Shown: positions 10,530 to 23,037, counted from the first letter of the stretch. The stretch: 64,000 nt of DNA from Plicaturopsis crispa FD-325 SS-3 (GCA_000827205.1 KN832554.1:303263-367262), one strand, 5' to 3'. Program-made: numbers and translations. Notes: generated from the sequence alone by a model not told the origin.

Positions 10530-13500
10530 ATGGACGCAGAAGACGACTGGAGCTCCGTGCTGGATGGCCATCCGATATTTACACCATCCCAATCAATAAA
10601 TGGAGGAGCTAATGGTAGCGACAACGCGACAGAGCTTTCAACCAAGACTCTACACCAATTCGCGAATGAAGACCCGGACAATGATAACCCTTCGACATCC
10701 GGACGAAGGAAATTGATGGTCTTGAAGGATGCAGACTTAATTCTGGCCGTTGGGAGAGAAATACGGATAACTTCACTCGGAGACTCGAAGCTGAACCGGA
10801 ATGCACAAAGATCATATAAGGCACGCATGACGCACTCCGACACGGCTCGCGAGCTCACATAGTTTCTTTTGCAGACGTTACATACACCCAACATCCAATT
10901 TGACATCCACCAAGTCGCGTTAAATCCAAGTGGCAAGTTACTGGCTGTTGCGGGCGCGTTCCAGGTCGCGGTCGTCGTCCTCCCGCGCCCAGGTTTCACA
11001 AGACTGGTGCCTAGCACTGTCGACTGCAAGTACGTGTTGTGGACCCTCCACTATGACTATGTGTAACATCTCGTCAGATCTATACAAGTCGGGCAGTACT
11101 ACCATGCTGCCGAGACTTCAGCGCCCATTGCTAAAATCGAATGGCATCCATGGGGCGAGGCTGGATCGACCTTGATGGTGATGACAACAGACGGGAAGCT
11201 TCGGTGCGCATATCAACTTTATCTGCGGTCGCTGGTACTCACAGCCTTCGCCTCTAGCGAATACGACATCTCTGTAGACACCGACGAACCACAGCAAATA
11301 CTCTCATTCACAGCGGAGAAGAAATCACGGTCGTTTCATGCTGAGGACGCCGCAGACCGCGAAGTCGCATCCTTTACACTCGGCAAAGGAAAGGCTGACT
11401 GGGGCCCACTGACAGTGTATGCTGTCATGAGATCCGGCGACGTCTACTCGATTTGCCCTTATATGCCACAAAATGCGTGCGTGAATGCGTCCTTCACGCT
11501 ACACACGTCCCCTCACCTCCTTTATAGATCCATCCCCTCCTCATATGTACACGCGCTGGAGTGTTTTATTGCTGCTAAGCAGGAATTCCTGTCGCAGGAC
11601 ACCTCCACAGAGTCTAGATCCCTTTCAGTTCTCTACGACTATCAACGTAAATACATCAATGCCCTCCTCAAGCAACTTCCACCTGGGACGGTCTCTCCCG
11701 AAATATCACGGCCTGTGCTGGTGCACCCGCCGACAACAATGAAAACCCGCCCATTACGGCAAGGCCCGTTTTTACTACAGCCGTCGCCTCGGTCCCTGGA
11801 CGGAAGCGAAGGAGGTGATGCTACGGATATCGCCTACCTTGCCTTCGGCGACGCCTATGACGACGACAACGAAGGCGAAACGGAGCGTCTGGGGGTTGTC
11901 ATAATCGCCTTCCAAGACGGAAAGGTAGATGTCTGCCTAGATGTTGAGAAGGTCGAGGCACGGTGGGATAACAGAGAGGTATATTCATATTTCTGGCCGT
12001 CTTTGACTTTGTGATCCCCGGTAATAACCTGAGATATAGGTCTCCAGTCAAGACTTGCCGATGCTTGCCGTCTATGAGACTGTTGACCTTGGGCTGGTGT
12101 CCATGCTGAGTGCATTGCCCTCACCAAAGGGTCAACCTCCTATGCTCGATCTCCTCCAGGGTAACCATCCCGTCTTCCACGCGGACCCTATACACGACGA
12201 TGTCATTTATCTGTATCACGGATTCGGGGTACACGCTCTGCACCTCGGACCCGTCCTCCAGGGTCTCGGGTCTGCACTCCATGCAGACGATGACCCAGAT
12301 GACACATCATTACAAGCAGCCTTGCAAAAAACGGGCGGCACTATCGTACAACATATATTAACAACATTCTCAGTTGAACGCAGGTGAGTACACGATCGAC
12401 ATGATTTCCTCGGTATGCCGCACTGAATAACAACATTGCAGGTGCTCGAATCCAGTTGTGGCGGTTTCAGTCCCGAACGACGTCTATCTCACCTATAGTA
12501 TCTTTATCCTGACATCTGCAATGCGGATCACCTCTTTCCCACTCCGTCTCCAGTCGGATTCTCCGCTACTCACACCAAAAAATCTGCCCTCCAGTACTGA
12601 CGAGAAGAGCCCACTACCGCTCATCCCCCGGATAGAAGGCCCTCCGGCTTATGTCTCACTTCTAGAAAAGGAACCATATACACCTTCACCGACGTTTTCA
12701 CGCCCCGTCGGGCTTTCCCGCGATTTAGTCGCCCCAAAATCGTCCGGACCATTCATGCTCACAGCTGAGACCATGCGCTATCTCGGCACTGCGGTGGAGC
12801 AGCTCTCGTCCCAGATCCACAACATACAACTCGCGCACCGCGATGCAGAGATACGCGCTGCGCTGCAGCAGCAGGAGTTCCAGCGCCAACGCAAGACTGC
12901 GCACGATATGGTGGGGATAATAGAGAGCCTGCGCGGGCCACGCCATACGTCCACGGAGGCGCGGTTATCGCAGGTCCAAACTACGCAGAAAACGCTGCTG
13001 GCGCGCTTGGATCGGATTCTGCAAGGGCTGATGCAGAAAGCCTCCCCGGAACTGAGCGAGTACGAGACCAAGTGGTTCGATGAGTTGCGGCGTATGAAGC
13101 AGGAGGTCACGGGGATGGGCCGTTATGACGAAGGTTCACTAGCTGGGCGGACTTCAATGGTACGCACTTGTTTATGATACTGTCGAGCGGCCAGCTGATC
13201 AGTGACATTATAGCTGCAACGGGAGTATGCACGGCTACTACCACGTTTGCAGGAGGTCATGGACAAAGAAAACGAGCGAAAACGAAAACTCCTGGATGGC
13301 AATCAGGGCCTCGGATTCTCGCAGGCGTTTGAGCTGGGAGAACGATCTAATGACGAGTGCGTTCTAATTTTCCTCTTCCGTAGTTGTCATCCTTAACTGA
13401 CTTGACATCAGACGAGCCCGAATCGCGGATCTCGAACGCGAGATTTTGAAGCTTGCAGCGAAATTAGATATTTCCGTAGGAAAGCCCCCTTCGCAGCGGG

Positions 13501-13580
13501 ATACGCAGGGGGAAATGGAGCGATCTACGAATGATAGCAGCCAACGGAGACGCCTCAAATCGGACCCGAAGGTTGCATAG
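10530..13580 (+). CDS. NUP82: nucleoporin Nup82/Nup88
   Basis: A structural nucleoporin on the cytoplasmic face of the nuclear pore, anchoring Nsp1 and Nup159 and supporting mRNA export. The ATG at 10530 opens an acidic N-terminal segment (MDAEDDWSSVLDGHPIF). A beta-propeller-like region follows, with strands such as NPSGKLLAVAGAFQVAVVVLPR, then PIAKIEWHPWGEAGSTLMVMT and WGPLTVYAVMRSGDVYSICP, the layout expected of Nup82. The C-terminal third is a long coiled coil from about 12780 (MRYLGTAVEQLSSQIHNIQL) through several Gln/Arg/Leu-rich helices to the stop at 13580, the part that binds Nsp1 in yeast. Introns lie near 10821-10872, 11031-11079, 11206-11259, 11981-12039, 12384-12441, 13159-13213 and 13356-13410. 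Total length is near 880 residues. Its neighbour across one gene is the Nsp1 gene. Confidence 0.85.
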
Positions 13581-13733
13581 GATCATTGTTTCACCCTGTG
13601 TATCATACGTGTCGTATTTCTATGTTTTGCTTACCGTGCGTGCGACAGTATTCATGTCTTGGCACTCAGCGTCGTTGCAAATTGTAGCATTGCACCGTGA
13701 CATAGATGTGCATGTTGTAATGTGCCCTGAGAG

Positions 13734-15666
13734 CTATGCTGGCAGAATTGGGTGTTGAGCCTTCGGCCTTTTGATACCACGGAACCCCCAAGATATAGAG
13801 GGGGTGTGAAAGCGCCAGATGACGGAGAACGCGCGGAGGGTAGAAACGACGATGAAGAAGAGTAGAATAAATATTCCGCAAACTGTCCATGCCGCGGCGC
13901 TGTTGACGGCGAGGTCCTGCAGCGTGAACGCGACGAGGGCAGCTCCAAAAGTGACGACAGCCCATACAAGGAAGACGGGTGGGAGGCTTAGGACCATAGC
14001 ATGCCCCGGCAGACCAAAACGCCCGTGGCGAGCGTTGTGCATATATATGAACTGGAAAGGTAGACGGTCAAAAGCAGCATTGAGAACAAATATATCGGGA
14101 TGCGTACGGAGTGGGACATACGCCCGTATATTGAGTGGCGCCACATCAGAAAGCAGCCTAGATTTCGTGAATTTCCGGACTACACAAATCATGCACTGAA
14201 CACACCGATGATGATGCTCGAGAGGGAGCAAAACGCAGAAACGATCGATGCCGACTTCGAGGCCTGGCCAACGTCGGACACGGATAAAAATCCTACAGTC
14301 GCGCTGGTCTCCAGATCACGTTAGCTAGTGTCACTGTCTTTAGGAAGAATAGCACCCACGAGAGAAGAACGGTTGCCTGAAGTGTCCGGCACTCGTCAGC
14401 GTGAGCTATCAAATACTATCATCGTGTCAGACGTACGATCAACAGAAAATCCGAATACTCCTTTACGAGGCGATTTATGTACCCATCCCAATTATCTTGC
14501 ACGTTGGAAAGACGCCCTTGGTATTCGCTAGCGGCTTCGATGTGTCCCAAATATGTACTTGGTATTCCAAAACATGCTACGCTGCTCGTGATCTCGACCA
14601 GCAGGTTCCAATGCTTGGGATCTCGATCCAAGACAGGCGAGGTCTTCAGGTGAGTTGGAAATTTTCGGCGGTCTAGCCATTGCGACAGGGTATGCTGCCC
14701 ATAGTCCTCTGCGTCGCGGAAGCGAGCTGCCAGTCATTGCATCTTTATCGTCAGAGGGAAGGATAGAACAACAATCATATATGAATGCATACTGATTTCA
14801 CGGAGGAGCCAGGCAAGGAAAACAATCCTTCCGGCAGAATTTTCCCCGGCATGTTCTTGGGTATTCAAGATTTAGAACATAATCCATGAGCATGAAACAA
14901 AGATTGAGACATACTACTCTCCCTCAGTAGACGGAGAAGCTCCTGACATTCTACGTTGGAGAAAGGAACAGTACTTTTTGAACCCGAAATCAAGTTATCC
15001 GTCTATGGAATTTCTGGATCAGTCGGTGGAGGGGTGCACGATCCGAATGAGTGCGACAATCTCACATGGAACCAAGTCAAAGCATCGACGGCTTCTCGTG
15101 TAGCTCTCTCGGACGTGGCGGTCGGCACATGTGAGGGGTGTGATTGAAGATGACTGTAGTAGAGACGACGACGACGGTTTACTGCGTGCACACGGTCAAT
15201 TAAATGCTACACGTTGAAATAAGGTCTACCTTACAGTTTGGAAGTGACAAGGCGGATACGTTGGAATCCGTTACTTCGTGAAGATCGTAAGAGGCGATGC
15301 AATGCTTGTGGTTAGCTACTAAATTGAAGGAAGCTGTGTCTTCGGGGGGCAGGCCGTTCAAATGGACCTCCATGTCGTCGTTTAACATGGACACAGGATA
15401 TTGCCGACAGTTCCGCATCACAGCGTCGTACGTGTCGGGGAGGCGAACGTCCTCATCTGTGACTATACGAAGCCGCGGGTTATAGAAATACACGTATCCC
15501 TCTGGATGGACGTGAAGTATCCATTCATGGGAGCGTGGCGGGCTTGCAAGCCCAGCGGTGGCCTTCAATTCATCTACACTGCGAGATGTTCAGCATTTCG
15601 TTCTCCTGCCCATAAATGATGAGCAAGTTCTTACTGTTCTCGTTGGTATTTGCCTCCATAACTCAT
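13734..15666 (-). CDS. WW-domain protein with C-terminal membrane segments
   Basis: Belongs to a protein type I know only as uncharacterised in Agaricomycetes. The ATG at 15666 (MSYGGKYQREH) and a first intron at about 15577-15633 lead directly into a WW-like domain: HEWILHVHPEGYVYFYNP with the two aromatic anchors and Pro, then RLRIVTDEDVR. A helical middle follows (CIASYDLHEV, ALTWFHVRLSH, FSNVECQELLRLLR), then HAGENSAGRIVFLAWLLREI. The last third has several hydrophobic spans, the last two near FLVWAVVTFGAALVAF and WTVCGIFILLFFIVVST, before a short basic cytosolic tail at 13734. A WW domain facing the cytosol would bind proline-rich partners, so a membrane adaptor role is an inference. It is head-to-tail with NSP1 and convergent with NUP82, whose stop lies about 150 bases away. 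Exact middle exons are not all resolved. Confidence 0.7.
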
Positions 15667-16076
15667 TACTGGAAACGCGTTTAGTCGCCGTGAAGATTCT
15701 GTCAACAGCCTCAGTTAAGGTTTAGAGTTGAACGTTTGAACGCCGCGGCCGCAGACGCCGCAGATACTATGCAAGTAGCACAGCGTACGATCGCGAAGTA
15801 AGGAGACCGTAGACGGCAAGATAAAGAGCAAGCGAAAGCGTTGTCGCAACGCTCCTGCAGCAGATCCACGTTGTCTAAATTCATTTTACCGGCCAAGATC
15901 AAGTTCAACATGCAATGTCCAAGCGTTGGTCTCCATTCAGCGTTTCCCATCGCCGTAACGCGAGCATATAGCAGAGAGCGCTCGTCTGTGTCAATAAAAT
16001 GCGGGGGAGGACTACCCACGGGAAAGCGTCACAATTAAGCAGTACATAGAAGACTCCATGACCCAATCGGCCGTAG
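15667..16076. other. intergenic stretch upstream of the WW-domain gene
   Basis: About 410 bases between the start of the WW-domain gene and the end of NSP1, both on the minus strand. A minus-strand open frame (15711-16019) has no recognisable product and would collide with the promoter. I see nothing else in it. Confidence 0.5.
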
Positions 16077-18438
16077 TCATCGGTTGAGGCCAAAGCCTCT
16101 CGACTTGCCGCCGCCGCCGCCACTCAAGTTCACCCTCCGCTCGACGTCCGTGACCTTGCTTTCCACCTCGCGGACAGCGCCATCGATCCACTGCAGGCTC
16201 TCCAAATGACTGCTCAAGATCGCCGCAATTTGCGCCATGGGATCGTCTCCCTGCGACTTGTTCTCGCCCGGCCCCGGCCCTAGCGACAACGCGTTGACGG
16301 ACTCGATCATCTGTGTGAGCGAGCCAGAAAGGTCGTCGAGGTGCGTGTGGAGGTCCGTCGCGAGCATGTAGCTGCGGCGAAACGGGCGGTGAGCAAGGGC
16401 GTGCACGCGCGTTCAGCATGGGGACATACTTTTTGTCTCGTTCAGTGTCCGCGGGGCCTGTGTCGAGCGCTCGTAGGCTCCCACCCTGTCCGCCGAGCAC
16501 TTCGTCGGTTGTTTTCTCGTAGGCGTCAAGTGTCGCAGAAAGGTCACGCTGTTGCTGCTCGATATGGTCAAGCGACTGGTCAATGTCATTTTGTTCCCGC
16601 TCGGCGGTAAGGACGTGACTGTAAAGAGCGGCGAGCTACAAGATGCACGCTTAGCTTTCGAACCGTGCGTACAGTGGAGCACTTACATTGTTGCCGTTCT
16701 CTATGAGAGCACGATCCCATACCGCAACTTCGGAAGCGAACCGGTTGAACTCCTTCACGTGGATTTCGAGGTCGGACGACCACCGGTTCACGATCTCCTC
16801 GATTGTTTTGCCTCGAAGCATTGAAGGTGGGGGTACGGCGACAGGCGCAAGCGTTGCTGCGGGTGCTGCGGTCAATGATTGTCAGCAAACGGAGATCGAT
16901 TCCACGGAGTTCATCCGCACCTGCGCCGTCCTTGGGTTTTTCGGCTTCTTTGGCCCCACCCAGAGAAAAGGATCCTAGTGCTAGGGTTATCGTCAGTGAA
17001 AGAGGATCCACCCATCGCGCGGCAAATACACACCTGAACCCGAGGCTGCTGGCGCATCTTTCTTCTCCGTTGTTGTAGTTGCAGGTTTCGCAGCGCCAAA
17101 TAAGTTGAAAGCTGGACCTGATAGATGTCACGTCAGTCATCGTCCTCCGCTCAGATTGAAGAGCTGCTACCTGGTGCAGCGTCTTTCTTCTCCGCCGAGG
17201 TATCCTTAGCTGGACCAAATAGTCCGCCAGTCGGAGCTGCTAATCAAGGGATTAATACGGCAAGTGAGACAAACCAATCAGTTGTATATCCTTACCAGGC
17301 GCAGCACCTGCGTTTTCTGTAGGTTTCGCTCCTAGTCCACCCCCAAATAAACCACCTGATGGGGCTACATTGGCAAAACCTTCAATAGCAAGAACTCGAT
17401 AGATTCACAATCAACCCACCTGCTGGAGGTGCGGTACTCGACGCCCCTGCGTCTTTGTTCCCGAATAAGGGATTCAATGTAGCTGCAGGCGTTGTCCCTG
17501 CTCCTGCGGCCGGTGCTTCTGGTTTCTTTCCAAATAAGCCGCCGCCACCAAAAAGTCCGCCAGACGGAGCCGCTGCTGGGGCCGCTGGTGTCGATGCATC
17601 TGCAGGCTTAGGTGCTGTTGAGCCGAATAGGCCGCCTATGGGAGCAGGTGCCGAGCCTAGAAAGTGTGCAGTTATGAGGGACTGTTCCAAGCATACAGCG
17701 CGTTCCAATATCACTCACCAGTGGCCGGCGCACTAGATGTGCTTGGATTGCTGAAGACTGCGTGTACAGTTAGCAAGCCAGTCTCGTAAGAAAGGGTTTC
17801 AGCTCACAGTTCGATTGTGCAGGTTTCGACGCATTCTGGTCCGTCTTTGGCGGACCAAACAGCCCACCAGAAGCGGGCGCAGTACTTGACGGCTGACCGC
17901 CGAAAAGAGGATTCGTGTTTGTAGATGTGGAGGCGCCGCTACCGCCAAAGAGTCCTCCGCCCGTTCCAGTGGTTGTTGATCCACCTCCGAATAAAGGTGC
18001 GGATGTGGGAGCGCTGGACGTGTTGGTCGCAGCTGCTCCGCCGCCAAAGAGAGGATTTGGATTCGATGGTGCAGTTGCGGGTGCCGCAGGTGCTCCTCCG
18101 CCGAACAGTCCTCCGCCTCCAGCACTAGTCGTAGCCGTATTTCCACTCGCCCCGCCTCCGAATAGTCCACCACCACTAGCAGGCGCGCTGGTGTTCCCGC
18201 TACCAAAAATGCTAGGCGTTGATCCAAATAGCCCACCTCCGGTTGCAGGCTTAGCTACAGCAGAGATTCCTTCAATCTTGTTCATTCGGTATCCTTTTCA
18301 TTATCAAGACGTACCGCCAGTGTTCAATCCACCACCGAACACATTGTTTGAGGCCCCACCGGACCCTTGCGCGTTTCCGAAGATATTGTTGCTTGGCTGC
18401 GACCCTCCAGTGTTATTATTTTGACCAAATATGCTCAT
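16077..18438 (-). CDS. NSP1: FG nucleoporin Nsp1 (Nup62 orthologue)
   Basis: A central-channel FG nucleoporin that forms the permeability barrier and docks transport receptors. The ATG at 18438 begins MSIFGQNNNTGGSQPSNN. Many FG repeats follow over about 17100-18430, chiefly of GGGLFG, NPLFGGG and APLFGGG type, in a Gly/Ala/Thr/Pro background and broken by numerous tiny introns. From about 16880 leftwards comes the Nsp1 C-terminal coiled coil: PSMLRGKTIEEIVNRWSSDL, the Phe-rich heptads around EFNRFASEVAVWDRALIENG, and LATDLHTHLDDLSGSLTQMI. It ends in a Gly-rich tail with the stop at 16077. In yeast this C-terminal part joins the Nup82-Nup159 complex at the cytoplasmic face and the Nup57-Nup49 complex in the channel. 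The FG region here uses mainly GLFG/LFG rather than the FSFG cores of yeast Nsp1. Confidence 0.92.
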
Positions 18439-19020
18439 GGCAAATGTTCGTGCGGACGCGTTTTGAGGATAGAAAGGAAAGACAACTTAAGGTTGCAAGT
18501 CGCGGACCCGCGAAAGTTGACGCCACAACGCGTCTTGGCTCGGCTCGTATGGTGACTTGTTAGGATGTCGCAGTCCTGATACAGTCGATAATGGTCATGA
18601 TTTCTCACTGATTTACGAGTTACATCCTGGCACTCAAAGGTAGCTCAAAATCAGACCGGAATGGAGCTGTACCATTGTGCCAACGTATACAATTTTGCAG
18701 TATCCTAACATCGCCCAGCCAGCCCGCCAGCCCCCGGGCCAACACTGGCCAATATGTAGCGGGATATAGTAGGTATTTCTGTCAGTATGTGATGACGGCT
18801 TCCTGACCACCTTTGGACGCATTGTGTGAGGTCGGATACGTGACATTTGACGGTCCGAGTGCTGAGCGCAGGCGGTGAACGGAGTCCGTAAAAGTCTGGC
18901 GACGACTTGGCACTTCGGAAACGCAGGCAGGCATGACAGCAGGTGCGGTGCCGTATGGCACCTATGATAAGCCTAGCGTTCGTTCAACAGGTGTGTCAAG
19001 GCCAGAAGGTAGAATCACGC
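18439..19020. other. intergenic stretch upstream of NSP1
   Basis: About 580 bases holding the NSP1 promoter and the 3' region of the small minus-strand gene ending at 19021. No open frame of note is supported. If that gene's TGG-TGA end were spliced away by the GTGAGC donor that overlaps it, an extra C-terminal exon would fall here, but the simpler reading ends at 19021. Confidence 0.45.
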
Positions 19021-19653
19021 TCACCACTCAAGTTTCATCCAAACGTCCAATAACAGGGAAACGATTGTGGTGAAACCGTTGGCTATGAAAATGGTCGCCA
19101 TCTTGTGGATGCACGGAAAGCGTACATCCGAAAGAGGTATGGTACACCCTACAGAATTATTCTTGAACAGGTTCCAGCGCCATTTCAGGGATACCGAGAT
19201 GTCTCCAGAAAGGCTGCAGTAGCGCTCTCGGCCAACAGCCGCAATGTCCGACTACATACATTCAGTTAGTACAGTCTGATTTGCGAGCAAAAGCAATGAA
19301 AACCTGCGAACCTTTTAACAACGAGTGATCAACAGTCCAGCAGATATCCGTTTCTGTATGATGCACGTACAACAGCATGCCCACTGGCTGGGGCGCAACG
19401 TCAGTAGCGCACCCTTGACATGACATCGACGATACGCATTTTATACGAGATCTTGTTTACTTGCCTGAAATCAAACGCCCGGTCCGCAAATATAGCGAGA
19501 CGAATGGAGCTTGAGATACCGTACATGGCTTCGTTGTGCTGGGCTCTATATCCCGGCCACTAAACGTTGTGTCTTGACTGCATCTTGGACTTGTTAACGC
19601 GCTAGCTAGAAGTACGAGGAGGAAGAGACAGTTCGCCACAGCTAGTACAAGTT
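19021..19653 (-). CDS. small multi-exon membrane-type protein, unknown
   Basis: Not recognised. I found it by splice-site continuity rather than a long open frame. Exons 19616 upward, 19461-19559, 19304-19387 and 19021-19251 are joined by GT-AG introns of 56, 73 and 52 bases. Every internal exon is a multiple of three with phase-0 junctions, and a CTAAC branch site lies in the last intron. The reading goes from a hydrophobic segment (VQLVLAVANCLFLLWPGY) through HNEAMYGISSSIRLAIFADR, MLLYVHHTETDICWTVDH and SLSGDISVSLKWRWNLF to a hydrophobic end (MATIFIANGFTTIVSLLLD, then VWMKLEW). An ATG at 19526 lies inside the second exon and gives 126 residues. The true start is probably further upstream and is unresolved; 19653 is a lower limit. 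Upstream it faces the divergent kelch gene at 19883. Function unknown. Confidence 0.4.
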
Positions 19654-19882
19654 GGACAGGATGAATGCAACGGCATTGGTCCGGCACGTTGGCGGGGACG
19701 CGACGCCGTGGCCGCGAAATTTGGAGCTCGGTGCGAACTTGCAGAACTCTTGGATTGAACCACCATCTGCTACGCAAGTTCCTGCCAGTTTTCTCTGTCC
19801 TCGTCGGCCTTATCCTTTGGATCGCTGCTCGTTGCGAGCCACGACCGCAAGGATATCGTGTACTTTATAATCGCTCACGAGG

Positions 19883-22800
19883 ATGGCGCGGGGTCCTCTA
19901 ATTACAGCACTCGCGTTTAACCTGCTAATATCTTTTCTGACGCCTTCTCATGCCCAAACGATCTCTACAAGCACACCGGTTCCTCCCCTGCAATGGATAA
20001 ATTTGTCGAACTCGCTCAGTGGATCAGGCCCGCCCCCACTCAAAGACGCCTCCATCGGTTATGACGAGAACACACGGACGCTGCTTATCTTCGGTGGCGA
20101 GTCCGAGGGAGGGTTTCCTCAGTCACAAACGTATCTGTAGGTCCTCACTGCTGCTATATCGTCGCTTGATGGTGCTCACATGAACATGGGAAGTCTTAAC
20201 TTGGACAGCCTATCATGGTTTAAGCCCTCACCACCAGCTAATTTGCAGAGCTCACCGCCAGCTCGAAGCGCCGCCGTCAGCGGTGGTGATTTCGCCGCCA
20301 ACTTGTATGTCCAAGTACAGTTTAAATTACTCTGCCACTCATTCTCTTTAATAGCCGACACGGTCATGTTATTATCGGTGGCAAAAACGCCAATGGGCAG
20401 CCATTATCCGACGTTTGGGTGAGATGCCACGATTTTAGCTTCGCACGGGAAGAATTCATCTTTAAACATAGGAATACGACTATATCAACCAATTCTGGAC
20501 ACCAGTCCAAGTCACACCCGGCGGGCCTTCACGTTGGGGAGCCGCTGGTGGCATTGACACGCGAACGGTCGCTTCTGGCTCAACGCTCAATAACACCTTC
20601 TATCTCGTCGGGGGTGCAGATAGCTCAGGGCCTACCTCCTTATCCGACGTTTGGGAGTTCCAAATTTCAGGTACTCTCTCTTCGAATTTACCAAATTCAT
20701 CGGTCGGCAGCTGGTCATCAAGCACAATTGGCAAATTACCGTCAAGAGTAGGCCAGGCCGGCACGGTGATACAACAATTACTGGTATCTGCTGGAGGATG
20801 TGGTACTTCCTCTTTAACCAGCGACTCCTGCGCTCAGCAGGACGCGTATGTGCTTGATACCCAGAAGCACTCTGATATAGCACCGAGCGATTGTCCTGCG
20901 CCCCGTCTCAGTGGGACGTTCGTTCCCAACACGAACGGTTTCTCTTCCAGCTACACAACCCAAGCTTTCCTGATGCTTGGGACATTTAACACCTCTCTAT
21001 GGAACGATGGCGGAGGTCTTGAGAAGGGCGAAGTAGTAGGTTTTCGAGTATCACAGTGCGCGCGAAGCTATACCTCTAACCGTGTGCCTGGTAGGCTGTC
21101 CTTGACGTAGAGGCGGGCTCTTGGAGTCGTATCCTGCCCTCGGGCGATCCAGGCACATCGGGCAAGGCATCGTTCCCTAGCCCTCGTGAGGGGGCCGCAG
21201 CGCTTTCGTATACGTCTGCCCTCGTAGGAGGATCCCGCTCGTCTGCAACCGACACCATCGTGTTTGGCGGACGTGACGCCAACGGTGCATATCTCTCGGA
21301 GGTCTGGCTTTTACGAGCGTACAACGCAATGCTTACGAAGTCGAACCAATCCTGGTCCAACTTCGGCAACGGACAGTTACAGTCGGGGGTCAATGCAAGT
21401 GGCACGGGCGTGTCCATCCAATACCTGCAAAGTTGTGCGTCTGCCATCGCACCTTTGCCTCCCTCGGCAACCTCGTCGGGAACACCATCTAGCGGGTCTT
21501 CATCCTCACCCTCATCCCCGTCCTCTTCACAATCAGCTACCCGTAGTTCTTTTGACACCTCTGCGGCGCACAAAATCCTTGCCCCGCTGTCTGTTGTACT
21601 GCTCTCTGCAGCTGTCATTCTCGCGCGTCTAGGATCGAACTCGGTTAGGGATCTCGAAGGAGCTAAAGGACGTTTGCCGCTGCTCTATAGTAGCGCTGCC
21701 GTTGCAGTTGTTGCGTATGGTGTCGGGATCGGGGGATTAGCTTCCTCATTCTCGTCCATTACGATCACGTCGTCTCTGGTGAAGCGAACATCCCCGTCTT
21801 TGATACTCAAGACGGGACATGGTAAAGCGGGTCTTGCGCTCTTTATCGGCCTATACGGCCTCGTCCCCCTCCTCTTCCTACTCTCAAGTCGCATGCTACG
21901 CCCGCGTCGAAATAGCCCCGACACTGACAACGCGGAGCACCACAAAACCCGCGAGTCCAACGAAACTGCCGAAAAGGCTGTTCGAAGTAGAACGACCTCT
22001 GGCACCAGCCGCGGTACGACACCCCCGGCATCGCCCAAAAGTCGCTTGCGAAATATCGGCGGGCCAGGGCCTTCTAGTTGGTCTACTCCTCGTGAAGGTA
22101 GCTCCACTCCGAGTAATGACCTCGCCGCCGGAGAGAGCACGCCACGGGGGTTCGAAGTTGTCAACCGTCCTAATCGTACCCGCCGTGTCAGCGGACAAAC
22201 CCTTGCGGTCCCTGGATCGGACCACTCTCATTATTCGCCGGTCACTGCCAAAAGCTTGGGAGATATCAGCTGGCTTGAGCGGAGGCGTAGTCTCAACGCT
22301 GTGGTATGTTAGCGCCTTTTAGCCTGTTTTTTTATTCGTACTGATTCCGTGCACAGGGCGAGCTCGATTACGCCCTCACCCAGGCCAGTCGTGCTCCACG
22401 AGCCCCTACCCCAGGGACCGCAGATATGCGCAGCACACAAGCACTCATGTCGGAGTCTATACCAAGATCATCTTTACCCCAATTCCCTAATACTTCTCAG
22501 TCCGTATTCCGCATTGTACTCCACGCATTTCTTCTAGGCCTCTGTATCTTGTCCATCATAGCGTTATGGTCCTCGTCACGCGCAGGCTTCGCAGTATTCG
22601 TTGCATGGACCGTCGTCTTCTACATCACCCTCGGCGTCCTCGCGTGGAACGGTCGACCGAGGGTTTCCATACTCACGGCAATCGTGTCGCGCCTGCGCGG
22701 TCAGCAACAGCCTATTCCGCCCACCCCTGCTGCACCAGCTAGCCCCCGCCCAACATCTCCGCACCCACAATCAGAGCTGTCCTTCCCTTTCCCTACGGAC

Positions 22801-23037
22801 AATAGAGGCCCATATCTTCACCAGCCTGCCTTCCGAGCGACGGTGTCGGATGGCCACGACGACACACCGTATGCACATGGTGGCCCGCGGAGTGTCGAAA
22901 CGGATGCCGACGACGACGACGATGAAGACGACGATACGCGCCAGAGGCGGATGGAAGAGGAGATGGGCAGGCGGGACGTCTCAATTGTTACCGTTCCAAA
23001 ACGCAGGCTGTGGATAACTAACCCCTCGACATCGTAA
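19883..23037 (+). CDS. kelch-repeat membrane protein
   Basis: A predicted cell-surface or secretory-pathway protein. The ATG at 19883 is followed by a signal peptide (hydrophobic LITALAFNLLISFL, cleavage near SHAQ). The luminal half carries kelch blades with their double-Gly and Trp signatures: TLLIFGGESEGGF, HVIIGGKNANGQPLSDVWEY, FYLVGGADSSGPTSLSDVWE and TIVFGGRDANGAYLSEVW. A Ser/Pro-rich stalk precedes membrane segments at about 21575-21620, 21680-21740 and 21825-21890. A long Ser/Arg-rich cytosolic region follows, then another pair of hydrophobic spans near 22500-22650 (VLHAFLLGLCILSIIALW, AVFVAWTVVFYITLGVLAW), and an acidic tail with a run of Asp. Short introns fall at each blade boundary, for example about 20419-20478 and 22302-22356. 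Fungal kelch proteins include polarity factors such as Tea1, but those lack membrane spans, so the function is open. It ends at 23037, convergent with the next gene. Confidence 0.75.

Noticed and set aside
22890-22950. GAC-rich repeat that could be a mobile-element or microsatellite locus
   Set aside because: It is simply the acidic tail of the kelch protein coded by repeated Asp codons; a similar run at about 47615-47660 lies in GCP5.
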